From assembly GCA_010092885.1 (NCBI GenBank), contig JAADYX010000057.1, positions 1-50,105 on the forward strand: a DNA stretch of 50,105 nt, read 5' to 3'. The DNA is from Chloroflexota bacterium. Lineage in GTDB: Bacteria > Chloroflexota > Anaerolineae > Aggregatilineales > UBA3940. A model generated the notes under the pieces. That model ran no database searches and was not told the origin of the DNA. It worked only from the letters and a program-made list of their open reading frames with translations. The position numbers and the translations under genes were made by a program. Positions 35,991-43,420 of the stretch are shown one piece after another; position 1 is the stretch's first letter, and the number at the start of each line of letters is the position of its first letter.

Positions 35991-36680
35991 CTATTGTTCC
36001 GTGATACTAAAGTTATCAAAAGCGACATCCAACCCCCCAAAGGCTGACGACTCACCGATCAGGCCCACGAGTCCGCTTCCCTGTGGGATACCGTTCACCT
36101 GGCCAACGGGGGCCCCATTGACCAAAAATGTGATCTGGTCGCCCGTATACTCCACACGCAGCTGGTTCGTTTGGTACCCAGTCAGGATGATCCGAGCCAA
36201 GGTCAGCCCACCAATGAGCGATTCTTGTTGGGTGCATTCATCGTCACAGCGTCCCACATCATAGCGTCCGTCGGCTGTGATCAGACAGTAATAGAAGCTG
36301 CTCAGGTCACTGCTTGCCAGAAACAGAATGCCGAATGCGCTGGCCTCCGACCCGCCGAGGAATTCCGCCTCAACCTCATAAACGCCCGGCCCAAAAGACC
36401 GGGTCTGGTGGGTCCATGCGAGCGTACGCGCTTCGCGGATGCTCATCACGTAGCGCCCGTCAACAATGCGCCCTTCGCTGCGGGTGTTGTCACCGACCAG
36501 CCAGCTGCCCGGCGTGTCGAAGGTTGTGTAGTAAGGGCCTTCAGCCGTGACAACGATCACGGTAGGCCGCGGGATGATGACATCCTCCGGCGGCGGTTCT
36601 TCTGGGGCGCAGGCTGTCACCATACAGACGAAAAGGCAGGCCATCATCAGATGGCCCGCCTTTTTGAGGAGCATGCTCAC
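35991..36680 (-). CDS. Lipoprotein with LamG/3-keto-disaccharide-hydrolase-like beta domain
   Basis: This 229-residue protein has a lipoprotein signal with lipobox VTAC (Cys 24). A short acidic linker follows (EEPPPED). The remaining 180 residues form a jelly-roll of the concanavalin type: FGPGVYEVEAEFLGG, FGILFLASSD, NQLRVEYTGDQITFLVNGAPVGQV and DVAFDNFSI are its strands, as in DUF1080/LamG domains. These often bind or cut glycans; no catalytic residues are clear. The start is GTG at 36680, overlapping the Fe-S gene stop (GTGA), or ATG 36674. A terminator-like hairpin lies in its signal-peptide codons. Confidence 0.8.
   Translation of the reverse strand: MSMLLKKAGHLMMACLFVCMVTACAPEEPPPEDVIIPRPTVIVVTAEGPYYTTFDTPGSWLVGDNTRSEGRIVDGRYVMSIREARTLAWTHQTRSFGPGVYEVEAEFLGGSEASAFGILFLASSDLSSFYYCLITADGRYDVGRCDDECTQQESLIGGLTLARIILTGYQTNQLRVEYTGDQITFLVNGAPVGQVNGIPQGSGLVGLIGESSAFGGLDVAFDNFSITEQ
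36631..36665 (-). terminator. Terminator-like hairpin inside the lipoprotein's signal-peptide codons
   Basis: Arms of 14 bases (36631-36644 and 36651-36664) pair with a single mismatch around a six-base loop. On the minus strand the second arm ends in TTTT. It starts 12 bases after the stop of the Fe-S gene, where a terminator would be expected, yet it is also coding for the first residues of the lipoprotein. It may attenuate lipoprotein expression. Confidence 0.6.
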
Positions 36681-38674
36681 TTTTTTAGCGCCTCAGCAAC
36701 GATGACGGCGATATCGTTGATGGGCATGTCTTCCACACCTTTGGACTGGGCTGCGGAAGTCAGCATGATTGTGCAGAAGGGACAGGCTGTCCCGACGCCG
36801 TCGGCGTTGGTGTCAATGGCTTCGGCCAGGCGGATCTCATTCACGGGGATTTCCTGGTGAGTCTCAAACCAGACCTGTGCACCACCTCCGCCGCAGCACA
36901 GACCGCGGTCCCGGCTGCGCGGCATCTCAGTGAGGCGCAGGCCGCCCGCACTGAGCACATCACGCGGAGCGTCGTAGATATCGTTGTAGCGGCCCAGATA
37001 GCATGAGTCGTGGAAGGTGATGAGCTGGTCGAGTGACTGATCCAGGCTAAGGTGACCGTTGTTGACCAGCGTTGTGATGTATGTGCTGTGGTGGACGACA
37101 TCATAGCTGCCGCCGAACTGCGGATACTCGTTGGCGAAGGTGTTAAAGCAGTGTGGGCAGTGGGTAACGATGGTCTTGAAGTCATACTGATCGAACACTG
37201 CGATATTGGAGTGTGTCGCTTCCTGATAGAGGTATTCGTTGCCCGCGCGGCGTGCCCACTCACAGTTGCAGCGTTCTTCCTCGCCGAGCACAGCATAGTC
37301 GATACCTGCCGCCTCAAAGATGCGGATCATAGCGCGGGTGGTCTTCTGGCTTTCCGGATCATAAGCGCCTGCGCACCCAATCCAATAGAGAACGTCAGCC
37401 TGTTTCTTGTCTGCCATAAGGGGTACGTCTAGATCCTCGGCCCAATCCATCCGTGAGCCGCGTGGATTGCCCCACGGGTTGCCGGCGCGCTCGGCCTGCT
37501 GCATGGCCATGCCGAGCAGATCGGGCATATTGCCTTCCATCAGGACCATATGGCGGCGCATATCGACAATAGAGTCGACATGTTCGATCAGTACGGGGCA
37601 TTCGTGCACGCAGGCGCGGCAGGTCGTGCAGGCCCACAAGGCCGCATCACTGACGATCTCGTGCGTCAACGGGACGGGACCCGCACCGTTAGCCTCCACC
37701 CGGTCAATGCCGGTTCGGATATCTAAAATGACCTGTTTCGGGTTGAGCGGTGTGCCCGCCATAAACGCCGGACAGACAGCCTGGCAGCGTCCGCACTCAG
37801 TGCACGCGTCGCCGTCCATGAGCTGATACAGGGTCAGATCGCGGACATTGCCCACGCCGAATGCCTCTATCGTCTCATCCTCCAGATCAAGGGGGGCCAG
37901 CGCACCGCGTTCTTTGAACGAGGAGAAGAAGATGTTCAACGGCGAGTAGATGATATGCTTCAGCGGCAGATCGAGCAGGATCGCGTAGATCACCGCCGTG
38001 ATCGAGAAGTGGGCGATCCACGCTGTCAGATGGGCGGTTTCCAGGAAGGCCTCTGATGGATTGAACAGAAGCAGGGCCCGGCTGACAGTGTAGCCAGCAA
38101 AAGACCATACCTGCCAGTCCGGTTGAACGGCTGCCAGCCGGAAAGCCTCAATGGCGAGGCCGCTGAGCAGGTCGATCAGAAGGATCCACAGCATGGCCTG
38201 GAAGCCTGCATTGTAGGTCAGTGTGTTGGGCCGGGCGAACCAGCGCCGCCCCAGGGCCAGCATCAGCGCCACAACGCCCACAACCAGGAAGAAATCAAGC
38301 ACGGACTCGTAGATCAGATAGAAGGTGCCCTCGATGAACTTGTAGTCCTCGAAGAAAAGGCCCGCGATGCGGTATTCCTCCAGTGCGATCAACGAGGTGC
38401 CAATGAAGAACATGATGAATGCCACAAACAACGACAGGTGGAAGATCCCGGCATAGCTGTCGCGGGCAATTCTGACCTGGGCCAGCGCAAATTTACCCAC
38501 GCGGGCGAAGCGCTCCGGGAGGCGGTCGAATTTCAGTTCGTCTTGGCCCTGCGCCCAGATCTTGGTGCGCAGGTAGAACCGGCTGACCAGGATGATCACG
38601 CCGACCACATTGGTTACATAGAGCAGGACCTTGGCCCACTCAGGGATGTTCCAGAAAGTTTCGCGAATAGGCAT
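36677..38674 (-). CDS. Membrane-anchored 4Fe-4S/CCG-domain oxidoreductase (HdrD/GlpC-like)
   Basis: The protein has 665 residues. The first 300 contain five or six membrane helices like the nitrate-reductase gamma/HdrE cytochrome b fold. A ferredoxin-type dicluster follows: CTECGRCQAVCP and, after about 55 residues, CTTCRACVHECP. Two CCG domains complete it: GCAGAYD ... CNCEWARRAG ... HCPHCFN, and HDSCYLGR ... LCCGGGGAQ. Such proteins pass electrons between a membrane quinone pool and a soluble partner; the partner is not in this window. ATG 38674 begins MPIRETFW; a frame extension to 38896 is rejected because it crosses the promoter. It is divergent from the module cassette. Confidence 0.9.
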   Translation of the reverse strand: MPIRETFWNIPEWAKVLLYVTNVVGVIILVSRFYLRTKIWAQGQDELKFDRLPERFARVGKFALAQVRIARDSYAGIFHLSLFVAFIMFFIGTSLIALEEYRIAGLFFEDYKFIEGTFYLIYESVLDFFLVVGVVALMLALGRRWFARPNTLTYNAGFQAMLWILLIDLLSGLAIEAFRLAAVQPDWQVWSFAGYTVSRALLLFNPSEAFLETAHLTAWIAHFSITAVIYAILLDLPLKHIIYSPLNIFFSSFKERGALAPLDLEDETIEAFGVGNVRDLTLYQLMDGDACTECGRCQAVCPAFMAGTPLNPKQVILDIRTGIDRVEANGAGPVPLTHEIVSDAALWACTTCRACVHECPVLIEHVDSIVDMRRHMVLMEGNMPDLLGMAMQQAERAGNPWGNPRGSRMDWAEDLDVPLMADKKQADVLYWIGCAGAYDPESQKTTRAMIRIFEAAGIDYAVLGEEERCNCEWARRAGNEYLYQEATHSNIAVFDQYDFKTIVTHCPHCFNTFANEYPQFGGSYDVVHHSTYITTLVNNGHLSLDQSLDQLITFHDSCYLGRYNDIYDAPRDVLSAGGLRLTEMPRSRDRGLCCGGGGAQVWFETHQEIPVNEIRLAEAIDTNADGVGTACPFCTIMLTSAAQSKGVEDMPINDIAVIVAEALKK

Positions 38675-38714
38675 AGGACTCTCATCACAGCAAGGGGGTG
38701 TTAACAGTTGTGTC

Positions 38715-38743
38715 AGTGTAGCATGGTGGGTAGGGCCCGCCAA
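38715..38743 (-). promoter_or_regulatory. Candidate promoter of the Fe-S gene
   Basis: On the minus strand TTGGCG (38743-38738) and TACACT (38720-38715) are 17 bases apart. The start would be near 38708, leaving a leader of about 34 bases to ATG 38674. Four of six positions match in each hexamer. Confidence 0.5.
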
Positions 38744-38791
38744 GTGATATACCTCACCATTTGGCAAGTAGCCTCTTCGTGACCTCCATGC

Positions 38792-38797
38792 TATGAT
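38792..38797 (+). promoter_or_regulatory. -10-like element directly before ATG 38804
   Basis: TATGAT ends six bases before the start of the stand-alone module gene. There is no clear Shine-Dalgarno sequence. The only TTGGCA (38761-38766) is 25 bases upstream, too far for a normal -35. A leaderless mRNA for the cassette is possible. Confidence 0.35.
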
Positions 38798-38803
38798 GGG
38801 CCC

Positions 38804-39115
38804 ATGGACTACGATTATCACTTCATGGTGCTCGCACCCGGATTGCAGAGTGCGTGGTTCTTCCAGGCGGCCCGGCAGTATTGGCAGCGGTTCCAACCGA
38901 TTGTGACCGACGATCTGGATCTGCTGGGCTACACACCACAGGGCTCGACGGTGGCTGTTTCCGTTTTGGCCCGCCCGGATACGGCGGATTTCGTTAAGCG
39001 CGAGATCTTACAGGCCCGCGGCGACGCCTTTGTGGATATGATCGTCACCAACGATCTGCCCAGCATGGAAGCCACCCTCAACCGGCGTGCTGAACTCGGC
39101 GAACGCTTCGGCTAG
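38804..39115 (+). CDS. Stand-alone copy of a ~100-residue unknown module (cassette gene 1)
   Basis: This 103-residue protein consists only of a module that recurs at the C-termini of the next two proteins. Shared positions include Y-H-x-x-x-L-A-P-G-L-Q near the start, then WFF-x-A-A-R-x-Y-W-x-x-F-x-P at about 18-32, an I/V-T/S-V-L-A-R-x-D-T strand at about 52-60, and a closing L-x-R-R-A-E-L-x-x-x-F-G. The order suggests an alpha/beta fold with an N-terminal strand, a Trp/Phe-rich helix and a second strand-helix pair. There is no signal peptide or membrane segment. The family is not recognised. It is 14 bases before cassette gene 2. Confidence 0.82.
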   Translation: MDYDYHFMVLAPGLQSAWFFQAARQYWQRFQPIVTDDLDLLGYTPQGSTVAVSVLARPDTADFVKREILQARGDAFVDMIVTNDLPSMEATLNRRAELGERFG

Positions 39116-39129
39116 GAGATAACTCCCCT

Positions 39130-41730
39130 GTGAACCTGCGCGACTACGAATGGTTCCGCAATCCACGCGGCCTGGAGGCCACTGGCCCTTACAGCCCGCT
39201 TGAACTCTCGCGGTATATCCGGCCCAAGTTGGGCTGGGCCAAACTGCGCGCTGGCGATACAGAATATCTGGATGCGGCGCGCGCTTTGATCGACCAGCAG
39301 TGCATGCCTATTGTGCGGGTATTCCGGGAGAATATGTGTGGCTCACCCGTGCCGGAAGCATGGGACGATGAGATATACCGCCCCTATATTCGTCAGGGTG
39401 TACGCTGGTTTGAGCTCTACGAGGAGCCCAACCTGCCGCACAGCTGGCCGCAGAACTCAGCAGGGGAGCCCATTGTCGATCTCACCCCGGACAATACGGA
39501 GTCGGTGATCGCACCGCTGGTGGATGCCTGGCTGGATTGGGCCGAGCGCATCATTGTGCTGGGAGGCTATCCAGCATTTCCGGCGCTTGCACCCTCCATG
39601 CAACCGGAGCATGCAACCCTGCTCTGGCTGGCCGCCATGTTCGATTATCTCGCGGACTTCCATGGCGGGCGCTTCCAGTACATTATTGCCAACGGGCTGT
39701 GGTTGGCGGTTCATCCCCAAATCGGAAACCGAGTTTATCAAGAGCCGCCGGGTGGCCCAGCACACTTGCCGCGTTCCACGGATCAACTGGTGGCACAGGA
39801 GCCGGGCTGGCACTTCGAATACCCCTACGATCCGCTCCAGCAGACCTATGATCGGGGACGTACTGTTTTTGGGCGCACGGAGCAGACGCCCTACGGCGAA
39901 CCGTTTGGGTTGATCGGTGTCGCGCAGATGTTCCAGGATATGCTCAGACGCCGCTTTGATGCGGGCCCGGTACCCGTCGTGGGCACAGCAGGCGGGATCA
40001 CACCGGTGCCAAAACCGGGCGGCGTGCCGATCCAACCCGATGAACGCTACCCGCCGCTTGATGACGAAGGCTATACACAGGCCACACTGGCCCTGGTTGA
40101 TTGGCTGGTCCGGCGGGGCCCTCCGTGGTTCTGGGGCATTGCCCTTTCCAATGAGCGTGACATGTATGATGTGCGCGGCACCCATCCGGTGATCAGCCGC
40201 TGGGTGAAGATCCCGCCGGATGAGAAAACCGTGCCCGATATCAGTACAGGTGGGTACAGTCCGCTGCGGGTGTCAGCGCCCACGCCGGTTGTTGAAAGGG
40301 TTCCTGAGACCCAACCGGAACCTGAGCCAGAGGTGCCTGCACTGCCTGATGATGAGCTGTACGCGGCTCTCGATCTGCTAGACGCGGTTGAGCAGGAAGC
40401 GCATCTACAGGACTATGTGGAGCTGGAAGACGACTTTCTAGATCTGCTAGGCGAAGGTGAACCGGTCGCGGCGCGCCTAACCCCAGAGGGGGATGTGGCT
40501 GAACCCGGTCCCACCGACGATCTGTTGGCGATTATCTCACCGGTGGAGGTTGAAGAGGCCACCGAGAGCGATCTGCCCAAAGTGCCGGATGTCGACGAAG
40601 ACGAGCTGTTTGCGATTGACGAGGACGATCCGACCACGGATCGCATTCCGATTGGTGATGTGGAACCGGATGAACTCTTCGATCTGGGCGATGAACCTGC
40701 GCCCGAGCAGGAGCCTGTTGAGACCACACTGGAATTTGATGCACCCGAAGAACCGCGTACCGAAACGGCCTTTGAATTGGGCACACTCGAAGTCAGCCCG
40801 GCACCGACAGATGAAGACGATGCCGAGATGCTCTTCGATATGCCCGCTGCTGAGGCCGCACCTGCTGAAGACACGGGTGAACTGCTGACATTCGAGATTG
40901 AGGAAGAGGCACACGGCACACCAGATGAGGCTGACATCGAAGTCATCACCTACGACGAAGATGAGTCGCTGACCCTTTCTGGCGAGGCCGGGTTTGATGT
41001 GTTTGATGAAGAGGAAGAAGCCGCCGAGCCCTTTTTCGCTGCCTATTTGGACGAGGACGAACTGTACGACGAAGACGACGAACTCAGTCCTCTGCAGCGC
41101 TTCGACATGCTCATTGATGCGGATGGTACGCAGCCTCCCCTGCCCGATGCACCCGCCCCGAATTTCTTCGATATTGTGGAGGAGTTCGTCAGCCCGGAGA
41201 CTCGCCCCCAGCAGCCACCGGCTGAGATCGCGCGTGAAGAAGTGCCCCCCAACCCGTTTGATACCAGCGAGCCCAACATCTACGACGCACCGTCTGCCCC
41301 GGCGCGGCGTATGCGCGAACCGGGCGGCGCGATCTCGCCGACCAACGAACGGCAGGATGTCACTGCGGAGGCCACGCCTTTTGATGAGGTGGGCGGCAGC
41401 ATTGGATCTCCCCGCCCCGATCACCATCTGCTGCTGATCGATGCCGCAGTGCCGCGCGGATGGTTTTTCGCAGCAGCCCGCCGCTACTGGGATGCCTTCC
41501 AGCCGACGTTGATCAGCGACGAAAGGATGCTGTCGACAGTACCAGAAGAGGCGGATATCGGTATCACGGTCATTGCGACACCCGGCAACGCAGACACGTT
41601 AGCCGCGCGCCTGCGTGACTATCTGCCACATGCTCACATTGATCTTGTTGTACCCGACACACCAACTGAACTGCGCGCCGAACTTGACCGGCGTGCCGAA
41701 CTTGACCAGCCATTTGGAGGTACACGGTGA
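39130..41730 (+). CDS. GH clan-A-like barrel with lost nucleophile, acidic linker and C-terminal module (cassette gene 2)
   Basis: The protein has 866 residues in three parts. Residues 1-400 resemble a TIM-barrel glycoside hydrolase of clan A: GVRWFELYEEP ends with candidate acid/base E99, but residue 98 is Glu where the paralogue and the clan have Asn. At the nucleophile site VPVVGTAGG, residue 287 is Ala where the paralogue has Glu. WFWGIALSN near residue 337 matches the last strand. Residues about 400-750 are very acidic and probably disordered. Residues about 760-866 are the shared module. The start is GTG, 11 bases after AGGAG. No signal peptide is present. It is probably a binding protein or pseudoenzyme. 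Confidence 0.85.
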   Translation: MNLRDYEWFRNPRGLEATGPYSPLELSRYIRPKLGWAKLRAGDTEYLDAARALIDQQCMPIVRVFRENMCGSPVPEAWDDEIYRPYIRQGVRWFELYEEPNLPHSWPQNSAGEPIVDLTPDNTESVIAPLVDAWLDWAERIIVLGGYPAFPALAPSMQPEHATLLWLAAMFDYLADFHGGRFQYIIANGLWLAVHPQIGNRVYQEPPGGPAHLPRSTDQLVAQEPGWHFEYPYDPLQQTYDRGRTVFGRTEQTPYGEPFGLIGVAQMFQDMLRRRFDAGPVPVVGTAGGITPVPKPGGVPIQPDERYPPLDDEGYTQATLALVDWLVRRGPPWFWGIALSNERDMYDVRGTHPVISRWVKIPPDEKTVPDISTGGYSPLRVSAPTPVVERVPETQPEPEPEVPALPDDELYAALDLLDAVEQEAHLQDYVELEDDFLDLLGEGEPVAARLTPEGDVAEPGPTDDLLAIISPVEVEEATESDLPKVPDVDEDELFAIDEDDPTTDRIPIGDVEPDELFDLGDEPAPEQEPVETTLEFDAPEEPRTETAFELGTLEVSPAPTDEDDAEMLFDMPAAEAAPAEDTGELLTFEIEEEAHGTPDEADIEVITYDEDESLTLSGEAGFDVFDEEEEAAEPFFAAYLDEDELYDEDDELSPLQRFDMLIDADGTQPPLPDAPAPNFFDIVEEFVSPETRPQQPPAEIAREEVPPNPFDTSEPNIYDAPSAPARRMREPGGAISPTNERQDVTAEATPFDEVGGSIGSPRPDHHLLLIDAAVPRGWFFAAARRYWDAFQPTLISDERMLSTVPEEADIGITVIATPGNADTLAARLRDYLPHAHIDLVVPDTPTELRAELDRRAELDQPFGGTR

Positions 41731-43337
41731 ACTTTCGAGACTACCAGTGGTCCCGTAACCCGCGTGGGCTCCACCAGCGCAATATTGGCGTTGATATCAA
41801 TCGCTATGTCGAGCCGCGAATGGGCTGGGCAAAGTTTCTGGCGGGAGGCGGCGAATTTGTCCGCGTCTGTGGTGACCTGGTTAATCGAGGCATCACGCCG
41901 ATCTTCCGGATCTTTCGTCCGAATATGGGCGCGATGCGCATGGAACAGGAGCACTATCTCGTTTACCAGGAATATCTCAACGCCGGCGTGCGTTGGTTTG
42001 AGCTGTACAACGAGCCCAACTTAGAGGGCGAGTGGCCACAAAGCGGCGGCGGCCCGACGGTTTGGGTTAGCTATGAGAACTATGATGAGTGCATCAAGCC
42101 GATGATGGACAACTGGCTGGAGTGGGCTGAAACCATCATCGATATGGGCGGCTACCCGGCCTTCCCCGCACTGACAGAGAGCTCTGACCACCGGCACTCA
42201 ACCGTGTTCTGGTACCGTGAGTTCCTCAATTACCTTGCTGACGCACACTATCAGCGCGCAATCGATGTGTTTACAAATGGGGCATGGGCAGCGACACACC
42301 CCTATCTATATAACCACTTCTACCAGGAGCCACCCGGCGGACCTTCGAACCAGGCCAGCCCCTACCAGCAGCAAAATGCTAATGAACCGGGCTGGCACTT
42401 TGAGTATCCGTATGATCCCCTGCAGCAGCGCTTTGATCCGGGCCGTACGCCATTTGGGCAGACAGCCCTGACCCCCAATGGAGACACCAACGGCCTGATC
42501 GCTGCGGGCGATGTATTCAACCGGCTGGTACGGGAATACTTCGGTGTGGGGCCGCTGCCTGTTGTGGCCACAGAGGGCGGGCCGACCGTGCCTGATCCCA
42601 GTCGTGATGATGAGGTGTTCCAACAAGATACACGCTACCCGCCCTATACTAAGCAGAACTTCGACGAGATCATCATGGCGATGTGGAAGTGGATCGTCGA
42701 GAAGGCGCCAAGCTGGTTCTGGGGGATGACTCTCTGGGACGAGCCCGCGTATTACGATGCTTTCGGGCGAGTGCCGGTTATTGATCGCATGGCGGCTGAG
42801 GCCCCGCTTCTGGTGAATGTGCCAAGCATTGATACCCGCAGCGGCTCAACGTTCGAGCCGCGCTATCCGGTACCTCCGAACTTCAAGCGTGGTGTGGGAG
42901 GACCACCCCCTCCAGAAGACGAAGAGGAGGAGACACCCGAGCCGCCTGGCGAGCCGACCGATCCGCCGCCGCCAACCGAACCACCCGCTACGCCCACTCC
43001 GTTCGTGGGGCCGGGTCGAGTAACGGGCGAGCCGGACTATCATTGGCTGCTGCTGGCCCCTGGCCTACAGGCGGATTGGTTCTTCCATGCCGCTCGCCGC
43101 TACTGGCAGATCTTCCGCCCGACGGTGATCACCAAATGGGAGCTGCAGCCGGAAATCCCCAACCAGCGCACGCTGGCGATCACGGTGCTGGCCCGGCGTG
43201 ACACCATCGACTATATGGATGCTGAACTGCGCGACAAATGGCCCAACGTCTTCTACGATGCAGTTGTATTCAACACACTGGCGGATATGCAGGAAGAACT
43301 GGACCGGCGTGCAAGGGATCGTAGACGCTTCGGGTAG
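41727..43337 (+). CDS. GH clan-A-like barrel with both catalytic Glu and C-terminal module (cassette gene 3)
   Basis: This 536-residue protein is a paralogue of the preceding one. The barrel (about 1-385) shares N-F-R-D-Y-x-W-x-R-N-P-R-G-L, WFELYNEPNL with candidate acid/base E96 after N95, GGYPAFPAL, YQEPPGGP, HFEYPYDPLQQ, and VVATEGGP with candidate nucleophile E283. WFWGMTLWDE closes the barrel. A Pro/Glu linker (about 390-430) leads to the C-terminal module (about 433-536). The expected action is hydrolysis or transfer of a beta-glycoside; substrate and true family are unknown. GTG at 41727 overlaps the previous stop (GTGA). No signal peptide is seen, odd for a polysaccharide hydrolase. 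Confidence 0.85.
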   Translation: MNFRDYQWSRNPRGLHQRNIGVDINRYVEPRMGWAKFLAGGGEFVRVCGDLVNRGITPIFRIFRPNMGAMRMEQEHYLVYQEYLNAGVRWFELYNEPNLEGEWPQSGGGPTVWVSYENYDECIKPMMDNWLEWAETIIDMGGYPAFPALTESSDHRHSTVFWYREFLNYLADAHYQRAIDVFTNGAWAATHPYLYNHFYQEPPGGPSNQASPYQQQNANEPGWHFEYPYDPLQQRFDPGRTPFGQTALTPNGDTNGLIAAGDVFNRLVREYFGVGPLPVVATEGGPTVPDPSRDDEVFQQDTRYPPYTKQNFDEIIMAMWKWIVEKAPSWFWGMTLWDEPAYYDAFGRVPVIDRMAAEAPLLVNVPSIDTRSGSTFEPRYPVPPNFKRGVGGPPPPEDEEEETPEPPGEPTDPPPPTEPPATPTPFVGPGRVTGEPDYHWLLLAPGLQADWFFHAARRYWQIFRPTVITKWELQPEIPNQRTLAITVLARRDTIDYMDAELRDKWPNVFYDAVVFNTLADMQEELDRRARDRRRFG

Positions 43338-43366
43338 ACACGTTCCGGACAACGTGCTACTTTTGT

Positions 43367-43391
43367 AAAGCTGGCCTGCTGGGCCAGCTTT
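43367..43391 (+). terminator. Stem-loop after the module cassette
   Basis: Ten-base arms (43367-43376 and 43382-43391, core AGCTGGCC) enclose a five-base loop, 30 bases after the stop of cassette gene 3. A smaller hairpin (CACGTT/AACGTG, 43339-43356) comes just before it. The U run is short, so termination may be partial and the GT-C gene at 43421 may still be reached. Confidence 0.55.
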
Positions 43392-43420
43392 CTGCTGCTC
43401 GGAGTTTAAGGAGTCGATCT

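Noticed and set aside
38675-38896. N-terminal extension of the Fe-S protein by 74 residues
   Set aside because: It crosses the divergent intergenic region and the candidate promoter at 38715-38743. The protein starts well at MPIRETFW with a membrane helix just after.
40537-41427. A 296-codon minus-strand frame opposite the acidic linker of cassette gene 2
   Set aside because: Asp/Glu codons (GAY/GAR) read in reverse give Phe, Leu, Val and Ile without stops. This explains the open frame; there is no ribosome site or promoter.
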